DNA of 64,000 bases, from assembly GCF_022538185.1 (NCBI RefSeq), contig NZ_JAKYXC010000003.1, positions 1 to 64,000 on the forward strand, in the 5' to 3' direction. Positions 15,415-24,132 of the stretch are shown here, in pieces; the first letter of the stretch is position 1, and each line of letters begins with the position of its first letter. A program made the position numbers and the translations under genes. Source of the DNA: Microbacterium sp. CFH 31415 (lineage in GTDB: Bacteria > Actinomycetota > Actinomycetes > Actinomycetales > Microbacteriaceae). A model generated the notes under the pieces. That model did no database searches and was not told the origin of the DNA. It was given only the letters and a program-made list of their open reading frames with translations.

Positions 15415-17325
15415 ATGCAGTTCCACCACCACGGATACGTCTCCGGAGAGCCCCGCGTGCAGAACGCCGCGGGCACGGGCATCGATCGCCCGGCCGAGCT
15501 CCCTGACGAGATGGACGTGCTGATCGTCGGCTCCGGTCCTGCGGGCATGCTGCTGGCGGCGCAGATGTCGCAGTTCCCGAGCGTGACCACGCGTCTCATC
15601 GAACGGCGCGACGGCCGCCTGCCCCTGGGTCAGGCCGACGGCATCCAGCCGCGGAGCGTCGAGACCTTCCAGGCCTTCGGCTTCGCCGAGCGCATCATCG
15701 CCGAGGCCTACAACATCGGCTACATGAACTTCTGGAACCCCGACCCGGAGAACCCGCGCAACATCATCCGCACCACGCGCACCGAGGACTACGGGCTCAA
15801 GATCAGCGAGTTCCCACACCTGATCGTCAACCAGGCGCGCGTCCTCGACTACTTCGCCGAGGCCGCCGCCTACGGGCCCGCCCGCATCGCGCCCGACTAC
15901 GGCATCGAGTTCCTCGGCCTCACCGTGCACGGCGACGGCGAGTACCCCGTCGAGGTCCGCGTGCGCTACGCGGCGGGGGAGCGCGCCGGCGAGGAGCGCA
16001 CCGTGCGTGCGAAGTACGTCGTCGGCTGCGACGGCGCGCGCAGCGGCGTGCGCGAGGCTATCGGCCGCAAGCACGTCGGCAACTTCGCCGCCCATGCCTG
16101 GGGCGTGATGGACGTGCTCGTCAACACCGACTTCCCCGACTGGCGCACCAAGTGCGCGATCAACTCGGCGGCCGGCAACATCCTGCACATCCCGCGCGAA
16201 GGCGGCTACCTCAGCCGCGTCTACGTCGACCTCGGCGAGGTCGCCGCCGACGACAACCACCAGGTGCGCCAGACGCCGATCGAGGAGATCATCCGCAAGG
16301 CGAACGAGATCCTCCACCCCTACACGCTCGACGTGAAGGAGGTCGCCTGGTCCAGCGTCTACGAGGTCGGCCACCGGGTCACCGACAAGTTCGACGACGT
16401 CGACGTCGACCAGGGCCACGACCCGCGCGTGTTCCTCACGGGGGATGCGTGCCACACGCACAGTGCGAAGGCCGGCCAGGGCATGAACGTCTCGATGCAG
16501 GACGGCTTCAATCTCGGCTGGAAGCTCGGGCACGTGCTCACGGGCCTCAGCTCCGCGTCGCTGCTGTCGACGTACTCGGCCGAGCGTCAGCCCGTCGCGC
16601 AGCAGCTCATCGACTTCGACCGCCAGTGGTCGAGCCTCATGGCGCGCAAGCCCGAGGAGATCTCCGATCCGCAGGAGCTCGCGACCTTCTACCTCGGCAC
16701 CGCCGAGTTCCCCTCGGGCTTCATGACCCAGTACGGGGCGTCGCCCATCGTGGGCGGCGCCGAGCACCAGGAGCTCGCGTCGGGCTTCCCGGTCGGCAAG
16801 CGATTCAAGTCATCCGAGGTGGTGCGGGTGTGCGACGGCAACGCCGTGCACCTCGGCCACCACGCCACGGCCGACGGTCGCTGGCGCATCTACGCTTTCG
16901 CCGACGCGCCGACGGCCGGCGAGCCGTCCGCCCTGACCGACTGGGCCGCGTTCGTGGCCTCGCCCGAGGGCCCGATCGCCCGGCACACGCCCGCCGGGAC
17001 CGACATCGACGCCCTGTTCGACGTGAAGGTCGTGTACCAGCAGAGCTACGAGGACGTCGAGATCACGCGCGCGCCCGGTCTCTTCCTGCCGAAGGTCGGG
17101 CCGCTCGCCCTCACCGACTGGGAGAAGGTGTACGCCGCGCAGCCGAACGCGTGGACGCGCACCGACATCTTCGAAGAGCGCGGGCTGTCGCGTGACGGCG
17201 TCGTGATCGTGGTGCGTCCCGACCAGTACGTCGCCGCAGTGCTGCCGCTGACCGCCACCGAAGAGCTCGCCGAGTTCTTCTCGCAGGCGCTTCTCGATCA
17301 GCGCGCGGTCGCCGCCGCCCGCTGA
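15415..17325 (+). CDS. FAD-dependent aromatic hydroxylase (phenol 2-monooxygenase / 3-hydroxybenzoate 4-hydroxylase type)
   Basis: 636 aa, the length of the phenol hydroxylase and MobA class. The FAD-binding GSGPAGMLLAAQM follows MDVLIV near residue 38. The DG motif is VGCDGARSGVREAIG near 205. The GD motif is FLTGDACHTHSAKAGQGMN near 345. The C-terminal thioredoxin-like dimerisation domain starts near 460. It ortho-hydroxylates a phenolic substrate with NADPH and O2. The choice between phenol and 3-hydroxybenzoate cannot be settled by eye. AGGAAGGA precedes the ATG. The IclR boxes upstream imply substrate-induced expression. Confidence 0.87.
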   Translation: MQFHHHGYVSGEPRVQNAAGTGIDRPAELPDEMDVLIVGSGPAGMLLAAQMSQFPSVTTRLIERRDGRLPLGQADGIQPRSVETFQAFGFAERIIAEAYNIGYMNFWNPDPENPRNIIRTTRTEDYGLKISEFPHLIVNQARVLDYFAEAAAYGPARIAPDYGIEFLGLTVHGDGEYPVEVRVRYAAGERAGEERTVRAKYVVGCDGARSGVREAIGRKHVGNFAAHAWGVMDVLVNTDFPDWRTKCAINSAAGNILHIPREGGYLSRVYVDLGEVAADDNHQVRQTPIEEIIRKANEILHPYTLDVKEVAWSSVYEVGHRVTDKFDDVDVDQGHDPRVFLTGDACHTHSAKAGQGMNVSMQDGFNLGWKLGHVLTGLSSASLLSTYSAERQPVAQQLIDFDRQWSSLMARKPEEISDPQELATFYLGTAEFPSGFMTQYGASPIVGGAEHQELASGFPVGKRFKSSEVVRVCDGNAVHLGHHATADGRWRIYAFADAPTAGEPSALTDWAAFVASPEGPIARHTPAGTDIDALFDVKVVYQQSYEDVEITRAPGLFLPKVGPLALTDWEKVYAAQPNAWTRTDIFEERGLSRDGVVIVVRPDQYVAAVLPLTATEELAEFFSQALLDQRAVAAAR

Positions 17326-17354
17326 CCCTGTCCGCGTGGGCGATGCGAGCCCTC

Positions 17355-17368
17355 GTGGTGTACATCAC
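17355..17368. promoter_or_regulatory. Near-perfect palindrome before the SSADH gene
   Basis: GTGGTGTACATCAC, 14 bases with one mismatched pair, 111 bases before the aldehyde dehydrogenase start. Possible operator. Confidence 0.35.
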
Positions 17369-17426
17369 GTATATCGGCCGCTCCGGCGGCTGCGGGCAGA
17401 ATGGCCCGCAAGACCATGAACTGATC

Positions 17427-17450
17427 GGATGCCGCGGGGCCGCGGCATCC
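17427..17450. other. Perfect GC hairpin in the SSADH leader
   Basis: GGATGCCGCG, loop GGGC, CGCGGCATCC: a 10-bp perfect stem 28 bases before the GTG/ATG start region of the aldehyde dehydrogenase. There is no T run, so it is not a classical terminator. It may affect leader folding or be a copy of the frequent GGATGCC word in both orientations. Confidence 0.6.
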
Positions 17451-17478
17451 CGAACCGTCATCGACAAGGGGAGTCCCC

Positions 17479-18951
17479 GTGACCGACAACCGTGAGACCG
17501 AACTGCTGGCGTCCGTTCCGGACGGCCTGTTCATCGGGGGCGAGTGGCGTGGCGCCCAGGGCGGCAAGACGCTCAAGGTGTACGACCCGGCCACGGGCGA
17601 GGTCGTGAAGGTGATCGCCGACGCGTCGCCAGAAGACGGCAAGGCCGCTCTCGACGCCGCCGTCGACGCGTTCCCGGCGTGGGCCTCGACCCCCGCGCGG
17701 GAGCGGGCGGAGATCCTGCGGCGCGCGTTCGACCTGCTGCAGGAGCGCAAGGAGGACTTCGCGCTGCTGATGACGATCGAGATGGGCAAGCCGCTGGCCG
17801 AGGCGCGCGGCGAGGTCGCCTATGGCGGCGAGTTCCTGCGCTGGTTCAGCGAGGAGACCGCCCGGGTGCAGGGCCGCTACGGCGCGAACCCCGAGGGCAC
17901 CGGTCGCATGATCGTCTCTCAGCACCCGGTCGGGCCGTGCTTCCTGATCACGCCGTGGAACTTCCCGCTCGCGATGGCGACCCGCAAGATCGCGCCGGCG
18001 CTGGCGGCCGGCTGCACCGTGGTCATCAAGCCCGCCGAGCTGACGCCGCTCACGACGCTGGCATTCGCGAAGCTGCTCGAAGACGCCGGGCTGCCGAAGG
18101 GCGTCGTGAACGTGTTCACGACCTCGACGTCGGGCAAGGTGTCCGAGCCGATCATCCGCGACCCGCGCCTGCGCAAGCTGTCGTTCACCGGCTCGACGTC
18201 GGTCGGCCAGCGCCTGATCGAGCAGTCGGCGCAGGGCGTGCTGCGCACGTCGATGGAGCTCGGCGGCAACGCCCCGTTCGTCGTGTTCGACGACGCCGAC
18301 CTCGACAAGGCTGTGGACGGGGCGATGCTCGCGAAGTTCCGCAACATCGGCCAGGCGTGCACGGCGGCCAACCGCTTCATCGTGCAGCGCAGCGTGGCCG
18401 ACGAGTTCGCCCGCCGGGTCACCGAGCGCGTGCAGGGGATGAAGATCGGGCGCGGCACCGAGGACGGCGTGGCGATCGGACCCCTCATCAACCAGGACGC
18501 CGTCGACAAGGCCGCCTCGCTCGTGGCCGACGCCGTCCAGCGCGGCGCTCAGGTGCGCACCGGCGGCAGCGAGGTCGAGGGTGCGGGCACGTTCTACGAG
18601 CCGACCGTCGTCACCGACGTGCAGCCGGGCAGCGAGATCCTCCGCGAGGAGATCTTCGGGCCGGTGCTCGCGATCATCCCGTTCGACACCGAAGACGACG
18701 CCGTGCGCATCGCCAACGACACCGAGTACGGCCTCGTCTCGTACGTCTTCACCGAGAGCCTCTCGCGCGGACAGCGCATGATCGACAAGCTCGAGACCGG
18801 CATGATGGGCCTCAACGTGGGCGTCGTATCGAACGCCGCCGCGCCGTTCGGCGGCTGGAAGATGTCGGGCCTGGGCCGCGAGGGCGGCGCGGAGGGCATC
18901 CACGAGTACCTCCAGACGAAGTACACCCTCACCGCCAACCCCTACGCCTGA
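17479..18951 (+). CDS. gabD: NAD(P)-dependent aldehyde dehydrogenase, succinate-semialdehyde type
   Basis: 490 aa. It has PWNFPLAMATRKIAPALAAG, the Rossmann/NAD region FTGSTSVGQRLIEQ, the catalytic Glu in MELGGNAPFVVFDDAD and the Cys in NIGQACTAANRF. This arrangement and length match GabD-like dehydrogenases, which oxidise succinate semialdehyde to succinate. The start is GTG at 17479, with AAGGGGAG upstream. No 4-aminobutyrate transaminase is adjacent, so another short-chain aldehyde substrate is possible. The next gene starts 35 bases downstream with its own promoter-like box. Confidence 0.85.
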   Translation: MTDNRETELLASVPDGLFIGGEWRGAQGGKTLKVYDPATGEVVKVIADASPEDGKAALDAAVDAFPAWASTPARERAEILRRAFDLLQERKEDFALLMTIEMGKPLAEARGEVAYGGEFLRWFSEETARVQGRYGANPEGTGRMIVSQHPVGPCFLITPWNFPLAMATRKIAPALAAGCTVVIKPAELTPLTTLAFAKLLEDAGLPKGVVNVFTTSTSGKVSEPIIRDPRLRKLSFTGSTSVGQRLIEQSAQGVLRTSMELGGNAPFVVFDDADLDKAVDGAMLAKFRNIGQACTAANRFIVQRSVADEFARRVTERVQGMKIGRGTEDGVAIGPLINQDAVDKAASLVADAVQRGAQVRTGGSEVEGAGTFYEPTVVTDVQPGSEILREEIFGPVLAIIPFDTEDDAVRIANDTEYGLVSYVFTESLSRGQRMIDKLETGMMGLNVGVVSNAAAPFGGWKMSGLGREGGAEGIHEYLQTKYTLTANPYA

Positions 18952-18974
18952 CGCCTCGCGTCCGCGGTGCACGC

Positions 18975-18980
18975 CATGAT
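18975..18980 (+). promoter_or_regulatory. -10-like box of the AlkZ-like gene
   Basis: CATGAT exactly six bases before ATG 18987; leaderless layout. Confidence 0.4.
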
Positions 18981-18986
18981 GGGGGC

Positions 18987-20066
18987 ATGGATGCGGCATC
19001 CGTGCGTCACGAGCGGCTGCGGTCGCATCGGCTGAGCGCCCCGGCGGCGACCGTCCTCGAGGCCGCGACCCACATGCTCGCCACGCAGGCGCAGGAGTTC
19101 TGGGGTGGCCGGTGGGCGATCGCGGCGCGCACGCGCGGCCGCACGACCGTGCACGACGTCGACGCGGCGTTCGACCGCGGCGAGATCGTGCGGTCGTGGA
19201 CGCAGCGCGGCACGATCCACCTGATCCCCGCCCGCGACCTCGCGTGGGTGCTCTCGATCACCGGCGAGCGCCAGGGGCGCCAGGCTGCGGCCGTGCGACG
19301 CGCCGAGTCGATCGACGACGATGAGCTCGGCAAGGCCGAGCGTCTCGCGCGTGCGGCGCTCCGCGGCGGCAACCGTCTCACCCGCAAAGAGCTCTTCGAC
19401 GTGCTCGAGACCGGGGGAGTGAGCACCGCCCGCCAGCGCGGCTACCACCTGCTCGTCGCGCTGTCGCTGCGAGCGGCGGTCTGCCAGGGCCCGGTCGTGC
19501 CTCGTCCGGTCGGGCCGACGCGCGAGCAGTTCCTCGTGCTGACCGAGGAGTGGGTGACGGATGCCGCGTCCCCCGCCGATCCCCTTGCCGAGCTGTTCTT
19601 CCGCTACATCTCATCGCACGGTCCCGCCGGCGCGCGCGACTTCGCGTGGTGGACGGGGCTGCCGCTCGGGGTTTCGCGGAGCGCGGCGGATGCCGCATCC
19701 GATCGTCTCGTCGTCGTCGACGACCAGCCCGAGCCGCAGTACGTCGCCGCCGGCCCGGCGCCGCGGCGCAGTCCGGCGGCCCCCGCCGTACTCGCCCTGC
19801 CGCCGTTCGAGGAGTACTACCTGTCGTACGTCGACCGCACCGTGCCGTGCGCCCCCGAGTTCCTCGCGGCCATCGGCCCCAGCATGAACGGCATCGTGCG
19901 TCCGATCATCGTCGCGCAGGGGGAGGTGGTCGGCGTCTGGACCCACTCGATCGCCGTCGGCCGTCATGCCGACGCTCCGATCCCCGAGCTCTTCACTCCC
20001 GGCATGGCCGGCCGCGCCGACGTCGGCGCGGCGCTCGACCGGTACCGCGAGTTCATCACGGGCTGA
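18987..20066 (+). CDS. Winged-helix DNA-binding protein, AlkZ-like (HTH_42)
   Basis: 359 aa, normal for the family. It has HRLSAPAATVLEAATHMLATQAQEF near the N-terminus and SWTQRGTIHLIPARDLAWVL near residue 70, where family members carry the QxQ/TxH-type substrate pocket. The C-terminal part is GRADVGAALDRYREF. AlkZ-type glycosylases unhook interstrand crosslinks or remove bulky adducts; many actinobacterial relatives are uncharacterised. Many family members have QxQ or QxD catalytic motifs; here TQAQEFWG supplies a Q-x-Q. It is monocistronic, directly upstream of the ribosomal protein leader. Confidence 0.8.
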   Translation: MDAASVRHERLRSHRLSAPAATVLEAATHMLATQAQEFWGGRWAIAARTRGRTTVHDVDAAFDRGEIVRSWTQRGTIHLIPARDLAWVLSITGERQGRQAAAVRRAESIDDDELGKAERLARAALRGGNRLTRKELFDVLETGGVSTARQRGYHLLVALSLRAAVCQGPVVPRPVGPTREQFLVLTEEWVTDAASPADPLAELFFRYISSHGPAGARDFAWWTGLPLGVSRSAADAASDRLVVVDDQPEPQYVAAGPAPRRSPAAPAVLALPPFEEYYLSYVDRTVPCAPEFLAAIGPSMNGIVRPIIVAQGEVVGVWTHSIAVGRHADAPIPELFTPGMAGRADVGAALDRYREFITG

Positions 20067-20078
20067 CCCGGGCTCGAT

Positions 20079-20107
20079 TTGGCAGGTGCGGAGGGCTCAC
20101 GTACACT
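20079..20107 (+). promoter_or_regulatory. Promoter of the rplJ-rplL operon
   Basis: TTGGCA at 20079-20084, a 17-base spacer, then TACACT at 20102-20107. This is close to the housekeeping sigma consensus, and no other promoter in the window looks as good. It gives a leader of about 210 bases before rplJ. Confidence 0.75.
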
Positions 20108-20111
20108 GGGT

Positions 20112-20245
20112 GTCAACCGAAGACCGCCGGTCATCGACGTGCGCGCAAGCGAACGAAGATCGAAGCACTGCATCGCAGGGGCCCGCGCAGGTGACACGAA
20201 CTTCTGAAGCTCCGTGCGCTTGCGCCGGAGCTTTTCTCTTTGCCG
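20112..20245 (+). ncRNA. Probable ribosomal protein L10 leader
   Basis: The mRNA leader between the promoter and rplJ. L10 leaders bind L10(L12)4 in place of 23S rRNA and repress rplJL when L10 is in excess. The evidence here is position, length and a strong hairpin with a T tract at its end; the kink-turn core was not verified by folding. Boundaries are approximate. Confidence 0.6.
20207..20241 (+). terminator. Attenuator hairpin in the rplJ leader
   Basis: AAGCTCCG (20207-20214) pairs with CGGAGCTT (20226-20233) and is followed by TTTCTCTTT. It is the intrinsic terminator-like end of the leader, about 80 bases before rplJ. Confidence 0.65.
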
Positions 20246-20321
20246 TGACGAGAGCAGATGAGCGGATGTCGAGGCCGACGTCCCGCCATCGCGGAGCGTC
20301 ACGTACACACAAGGAGTGGCC

Positions 20322-20837
20322 ATGGCGCAGAAGGAAGCATCGGTCGCCGAGCTCACGAAGCACTTCGAGGACTCGACCGCCGTTCTGCTGACCGAGTACC
20401 GCGGTCTGACGGTTGCCCAGCTCAAGGAGCTGCGCAACAGCATTCGTCAGGACGCGGAATACGCCGTGGTGAAGAACACGCTGACCAAGATCGCCGCGAA
20501 CAACGCGGGGATCACCTCGATGGACGACGACCTCAAGGGTCCGTCGGCCATCGCGTTCGTGCACGGTGACCCGGTCTCCGTCGCGAAGGGTCTCCGTGCC
20601 TTCGCCAAGGCACACCCTCTTCTCGTGATCAAGGGCGGCTTCTTCGACGGAAAGCCCCTGACCGCGGATGAGGTCACCAAGCTCGCCGACCTCGAGAGCC
20701 GTGAAGTCCTGCTGGCGAAGCTCGCCGGCGCGATGAAGGCGACGATGACGAAGGCAGCCTACGTCTTCAACGCACTGCCGTCGAAGGCCGTTCGCACGGT
20801 CGACGCACTGCGCGAGAAGCAGGAGTCCGCGGCCTGA
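20322..20837 (+). CDS. rplJ: 50S ribosomal protein L10
   Basis: 171 aa. [38 protein letters not shown] and the [10 protein letters not shown] segment identify L10, the stalk base that anchors L7/L12 dimers through its C-terminal helix. AAGGAG at 20311-20316 is five bases before ATG 20322; an in-frame ATG at 20316 is inside the ribosome site and is unlikely. It is cotranscribed with rplL and autoregulated through the leader. Confidence 0.97.
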   Translation: MAQKEASVAELTKHFEDSTAVLLTEYRGLTVAQLKELRNSIRQDAEYAVVKNTLTKIAANNAGITSMDDDLKGPSAIAFVHGDPVSVAKGLRAFAKAHPLLVIKGGFFDGKPLTADEVTKLADLESREVLLAKLAGAMKATMTKAAYVFNALPSKAVRTVDALREKQESAA

Positions 20838-20879
20838 ACCGGCCCCGGCTAAGCAAAACCCCAATCAAGGAGAATCATC

Positions 20880-21272
20880 ATGGCAAAGCTCAGCACTGAG
20901 GAGCTGCTCGACGCGTTCAAGGAGCTCACGCTCATCGAGCTCAGCGAGTTCGTCAAGGCGTTCGAGGAGACCTTCGACGTCACCGCCGCCGCCCCGGTCG
21001 CGGTTGCCGCTGCGGGCGCCCCCGCCGGCGGTGCCGGCGACGCTGCCGCCGAGGAGGAGAAGGACTCGTTCGACGTCGTCCTCGAGGCCGCTGGCGACAA
21101 GAAGATCCAGGTCATCAAGGTCGTCCGCGAGCTCACCTCGCTCGGCCTCGGTGAGGCGAAGGCCGTCGTCGACGGTGCTCCCAAGGCTGTCCTCGAGGGC
21201 GCCAACAAGGAGACCGCCGACAAGGCGAAGGCCGCTCTCGAAGAGGCCGGCGCGACGGTTACCCTCAAGTAA
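20880..21272 (+). CDS. rplL: 50S ribosomal protein L7/L12
   Basis: 130 aa. The N-terminal dimerisation domain is [27 protein letters not shown], followed by an Ala/Gly/Pro hinge (residues about 38-55). The C-terminal factor-binding domain contains [21 protein letters not shown]. It forms the ribosomal stalk that recruits EF-Tu and EF-G. AAGGAG lies eight bases before the ATG, 42 bases after rplJ. A strong terminator follows. Confidence 0.98.
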   Translation: MAKLSTEELLDAFKELTLIELSEFVKAFEETFDVTAAAPVAVAAAGAPAGGAGDAAAEEEKDSFDVVLEAAGDKKIQVIKVVRELTSLGLGEAKAVVDGAPKAVLEGANKETADKAKAALEEAGATVTLK

Positions 21273-21285
21273 TCTCGCTCTTCCA

Positions 21286-21321
21286 CGAAGGCCCCGGGTG
21301 CTCGCACCCGGGGCCTTCGTC
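21286..21321 (+). terminator. Terminator of rplJ-rplL
   Basis: 15-bp perfect stem ACGAAGGCCCCGGGT / ACCCGGGGCCTTCGT with a 6-base GCTCGC loop, 13 bases after the rplL stop. It lacks a T run, as is common in actinobacteria. Extra bases close the stem towards 17 bp. Confidence 0.85.
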
Positions 21322-21389
21322 ATGCCCATGCGCACCGCGGGCCGACGCAGCGCGGACGTGCGCTGCGCGGGTCGACACAGCTCGGGCGG

Positions 21390-22427
21390 TCAGGTGCGGA
21401 CGCCGACGATGGCCGAGGCCTCATCATCGATGGCCGCGGTCGAGCTGCGCACGATGAGGGGCGACGACTCGTAGATGCGATGCGTCGGCGCCTCGGGGTC
21501 GTCGAGCTGCCACATGAGCAGCTGAACCGCCGCGCGACCCTGCTGGTGCGGCTTCTGCTGGATCGTCGTGAGGGAGAACATGTCGGCGTACGAGTGGTCG
21601 TCGATTCCCACCACGCTCAGCGTGTCGGGGACGCGGATGCCGAGCCTTCGTGCGGCGATGATCGCGCCGACCGCCACCTCGTCGCACACCCCGACCAGTC
21701 CGGTCGGACGGGTGCGGCGGTCGCCCAGCAGGTCGGCCGCCGCGCTGTAGCCGCCGGGCATGGTCGCCTCGGAATGGGAGTGACGAGCGGATGCCTCGAG
21801 CCCCGCGGCCCGCATCGCTCCGAAGTATCCGTCGAGTCGCTGCCGGTCGCCGAAGCTCGTGCGCCGGCCGTCGGGATCACCGCCGATGAACGTGATGGAA
21901 CGGTGCCCGAGGCCGATGAGGTGCTCGGTTGCAATGCGGCCCGCGGCGTGGTCATCGATCGACACGGCGTTCGTGCCCACGTCGTAGCCGCCGACGCTCA
22001 CGACCGGCTTGCCGAAGGCCACGAGACGCTCGAGCTCGTGGGCGCTCGGCTCGATGCCCACCGCGATGAGGCCGTCGAACCGCTTGCGCGCGAGGAAGTG
22101 CTCGAACATCTCGCGCCGTGCCTCCGACTCGGGCGGTGCGCCGTAGAGGGCGAGGTCGTACCGACGCTCGAGGAGCGCGTCCTGGATCCCTTCCAGCACA
22201 TGCGCGAAGAACCACCGGTCGAGGGTGGGCATGACGACGCCGATCGTCTGGGTGCGCCCGGTGACGAGGCTCACGGCGCTGGTCGTCGGCACGTAGCCGA
22301 GCGCCGTCGCCGCTGCCTGCACCCGCGCTCGAGTCTCGTCCGAGACATACCCGGCGCCGGTCAGCGCGCGGCTCGCGGTCGACTTCGACACGCCTGCGGC
22401 GCGAGCGACGTCGGCGATGCCCGCCAT
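21390..22427 (-). CDS. LacI-family repressor of the sugar importer
   Basis: 345 aa. The HTH is IADVARAAGVSKSTASRALTGAGYVSDETRARV with the hinge helix after it, then a periplasmic-binding-protein-like core (TQTIGVVMPTLDRWFFAHVLEGIQ). The start at 22427 is the only one that begins a normal LacI HTH and has GGAGGG just upstream. It is divergent from the ABC importer; two GGAAYCGGTTCC palindromes in the intergenic region are the likely operators. The probable inducer is the imported sugar. Confidence 0.92.
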   Translation of the reverse strand: MAGIADVARAAGVSKSTASRALTGAGYVSDETRARVQAAATALGYVPTTSAVSLVTGRTQTIGVVMPTLDRWFFAHVLEGIQDALLERRYDLALYGAPPESEARREMFEHFLARKRFDGLIAVGIEPSAHELERLVAFGKPVVSVGGYDVGTNAVSIDDHAAGRIATEHLIGLGHRSITFIGGDPDGRRTSFGDRQRLDGYFGAMRAAGLEASARHSHSEATMPGGYSAAADLLGDRRTRPTGLVGVCDEVAVGAIIAARRLGIRVPDTLSVVGIDDHSYADMFSLTTIQQKPHQQGRAAVQLLMWQLDDPEAPTHRIYESSPLIVRSSTAAIDDEASAIVGVRT

Positions 22428-22476
22428 CGGCCCTCCTCGGCAGTCAGGCGGCTCCACCTGCATCGGCGAGGTTTGT

Positions 22477-22488
22477 GGAACCGGTTCC
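22477..22488. promoter_or_regulatory. LacI-type operator 1
   Basis: GGAACCGGTTCC, perfect 12-bp palindrome with the central CG step typical of LacI-family sites, 50 bases upstream of the lacI start. Confidence 0.75.
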
Positions 22489-22597
22489 GTGCACATTGTG
22501 CCGTGCGCACGCGCAATCCGCCACCGTCGATCCCGGGTTATCGACTTGTGACCAACGATGATTGTGCGGCCCATCCCGCATCCCCTAGCGTGAGCAT

Positions 22598-22609
22598 GGA
22601 ATCGGTTCC
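22598..22609. promoter_or_regulatory. LacI-type operator 2
   Basis: GGAATCGGTTCC, one pair off a perfect palindrome, 58 bases before the binding-protein gene. Its centre is 121 bp from operator 1, which would allow looping. Confidence 0.75.
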
Positions 22610-22666
22610 CGACGTTCGTGCGGAATGCGTGACCGCGGTTCCGCAGAACTCAATGAGGAGGCACAC

Positions 22667-24007
22667 ATGACTGCAATGCGAACGCCGAGGCGGCGCCATC
22701 TGCTGGCCGCACTCGGAGTCACAGCCGTCGCGACCCTCGCCCTTGCCGGATGCGCCGAAGGCGGCGGCGACGAGGGTGACGACGGCAACATCGAAGGCGA
22801 GACGGTCACGATCGCCGGCGGCATCACCGGTATCGAAGCCGAGAACATGCAGAAGTCCTTCGACCAGTTCACCGAGGAGACGGGGGTCATCGTCGAGTAC
22901 TCGGGTGACAAGGCGTTCGAGGGCAACATCGTCACGAAGGTGCAGGGCGGCGACGCCCCCGACATCGCGATCGTCCCCCAGCCGGGTCTGCTGCGCACGC
23001 TCGTCGGCACCGGGGAGGTCAAGGAGGCGCCGGAGGCGGTCGAGGCGAACGTCGACGAGAACTGGTCGCCCGACTGGAAGGCCTACGGCACCGTCGACGA
23101 CGTGTTCTACGCCGCGCCGATGCTCGCGAACATCAAGGGCTACGTGTGGTACTCGCCCGCGAAGTTCGAGGAGTGGGGCGTCGAGGTGCCGACGACATGG
23201 GACGAGCTGATCGAGATCTCGGGCACGATCGCCGAGGCGACGGGCGGACCGTCGTGGTGCGCCGGCTTCTTCTCGGAGGCCGCGTCCGGTTGGCCTGGCA
23301 CCGACTGGATCGAGGACCTCGTCCTGCGTCAGTCGGGACCGGAGGTCTACGACCAGTGGGTCGCGAACGAGGTCGAGTTCACCGACCCGCAGATCCGGGA
23401 GGCATTCGACGCCGTCGGCGAGATCCTCCTCAACCCCGAGTGGGTGAACGCCGGATTCGGCAACGTGGCGAGCATCAACGACGTCGCCTTCGCGGACGTC
23501 GCGGCGAAGGTCGCCGACGGCTCGTGCCCGATGACGCACCAGGCCTCGTTCCTGTCGGCGAACTTCCTCGACGTGCAGACGGCCGAAGGTGCGACGCCGG
23601 ACGTGGCTCCCGATGGCGATGTCTACGCATTCGTCCTCCCGGGCTATGACGAGGGTGCCGCCACGATCGAGGTCGGCGGCGAGTTCGTCACGGCGTTCTC
23701 CGACGACGCGGCAACGCAGGCCGTGCTCGAGTACATGTCGACACCGGAGTGGGCCGACACCCGCGTCGAGCTGGGCGGCAACATCTCGGCCAACCTGAAC
23801 GCCGACCCGAGCCTCGCGTCGAGCGAGTTCCTCACCGAGGCGATGACCCTGCTGCAGGACCCGAACACGACGGTGCGCTTCGACGCCTCCGACCTCATGC
23901 CGGCGACCGTCGGTGCGGGATCGTTCTGGCGCGGCATGGTCGACTGGGTCGATGGCAAGGACACCGAGACGGTGCTGAGCGACATCCAGGCCGGCTACGA
24001 CGACTGA
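22667..24007 (+). CDS. Sugar ABC transporter substrate-binding lipoprotein, AglE-like
   Basis: 446 aa. The signal peptide has the lipobox LALAGC, giving a lipid-anchored Cys at about residue 26. The mature protein is a family 1 (MalE-like) solute-binding protein with VTIAGGITGIEAENMQKSFDQFTEETG and GDAPDIAIVPQPGL, closest in feel to alpha-glucoside binding proteins. GAGGAGG at 22655-22661 sets ATG 22667. It captures the sugar for the two permeases downstream. No ATPase gene follows, so a shared MsmK-type ATPase encoded elsewhere is expected. Confidence 0.88.
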   Translation: MTAMRTPRRRHLLAALGVTAVATLALAGCAEGGGDEGDDGNIEGETVTIAGGITGIEAENMQKSFDQFTEETGVIVEYSGDKAFEGNIVTKVQGGDAPDIAIVPQPGLLRTLVGTGEVKEAPEAVEANVDENWSPDWKAYGTVDDVFYAAPMLANIKGYVWYSPAKFEEWGVEVPTTWDELIEISGTIAEATGGPSWCAGFFSEAASGWPGTDWIEDLVLRQSGPEVYDQWVANEVEFTDPQIREAFDAVGEILLNPEWVNAGFGNVASINDVAFADVAAKVADGSCPMTHQASFLSANFLDVQTAEGATPDVAPDGDVYAFVLPGYDEGAATIEVGGEFVTAFSDDAATQAVLEYMSTPEWADTRVELGGNISANLNADPSLASSEFLTEAMTLLQDPNTTVRFDASDLMPATVGAGSFWRGMVDWVDGKDTETVLSDIQAGYDD

Positions 24008-24025
24008 TCGCCGGCTCCGAGGACA

Positions 24026-24057
24026 ATGGGGCCGCTCGCGGCCGCGAGCGGCCCCAT
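24026..24057 (+). terminator. 32-base perfect palindrome between binding protein and permease
   Basis: 16-bp arms starting ATGGGGCCGCTCGCGG, 18 bases after the binding-protein stop, with outer GAC...GTC and CCGG...CCGG pairs that extend it. Such intra-operon hairpins commonly leave the binding protein more abundant than the permeases by partial termination or mRNA protection. Confidence 0.75.
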
Positions 24058-24132
24058 CGTCCCTCCGGCCAGGACGAGCGGTGTCCCGGCCACGGTTCCA
24101 TCCCAGTTCGGTGAAGCGCTCGGAAGGCATCC

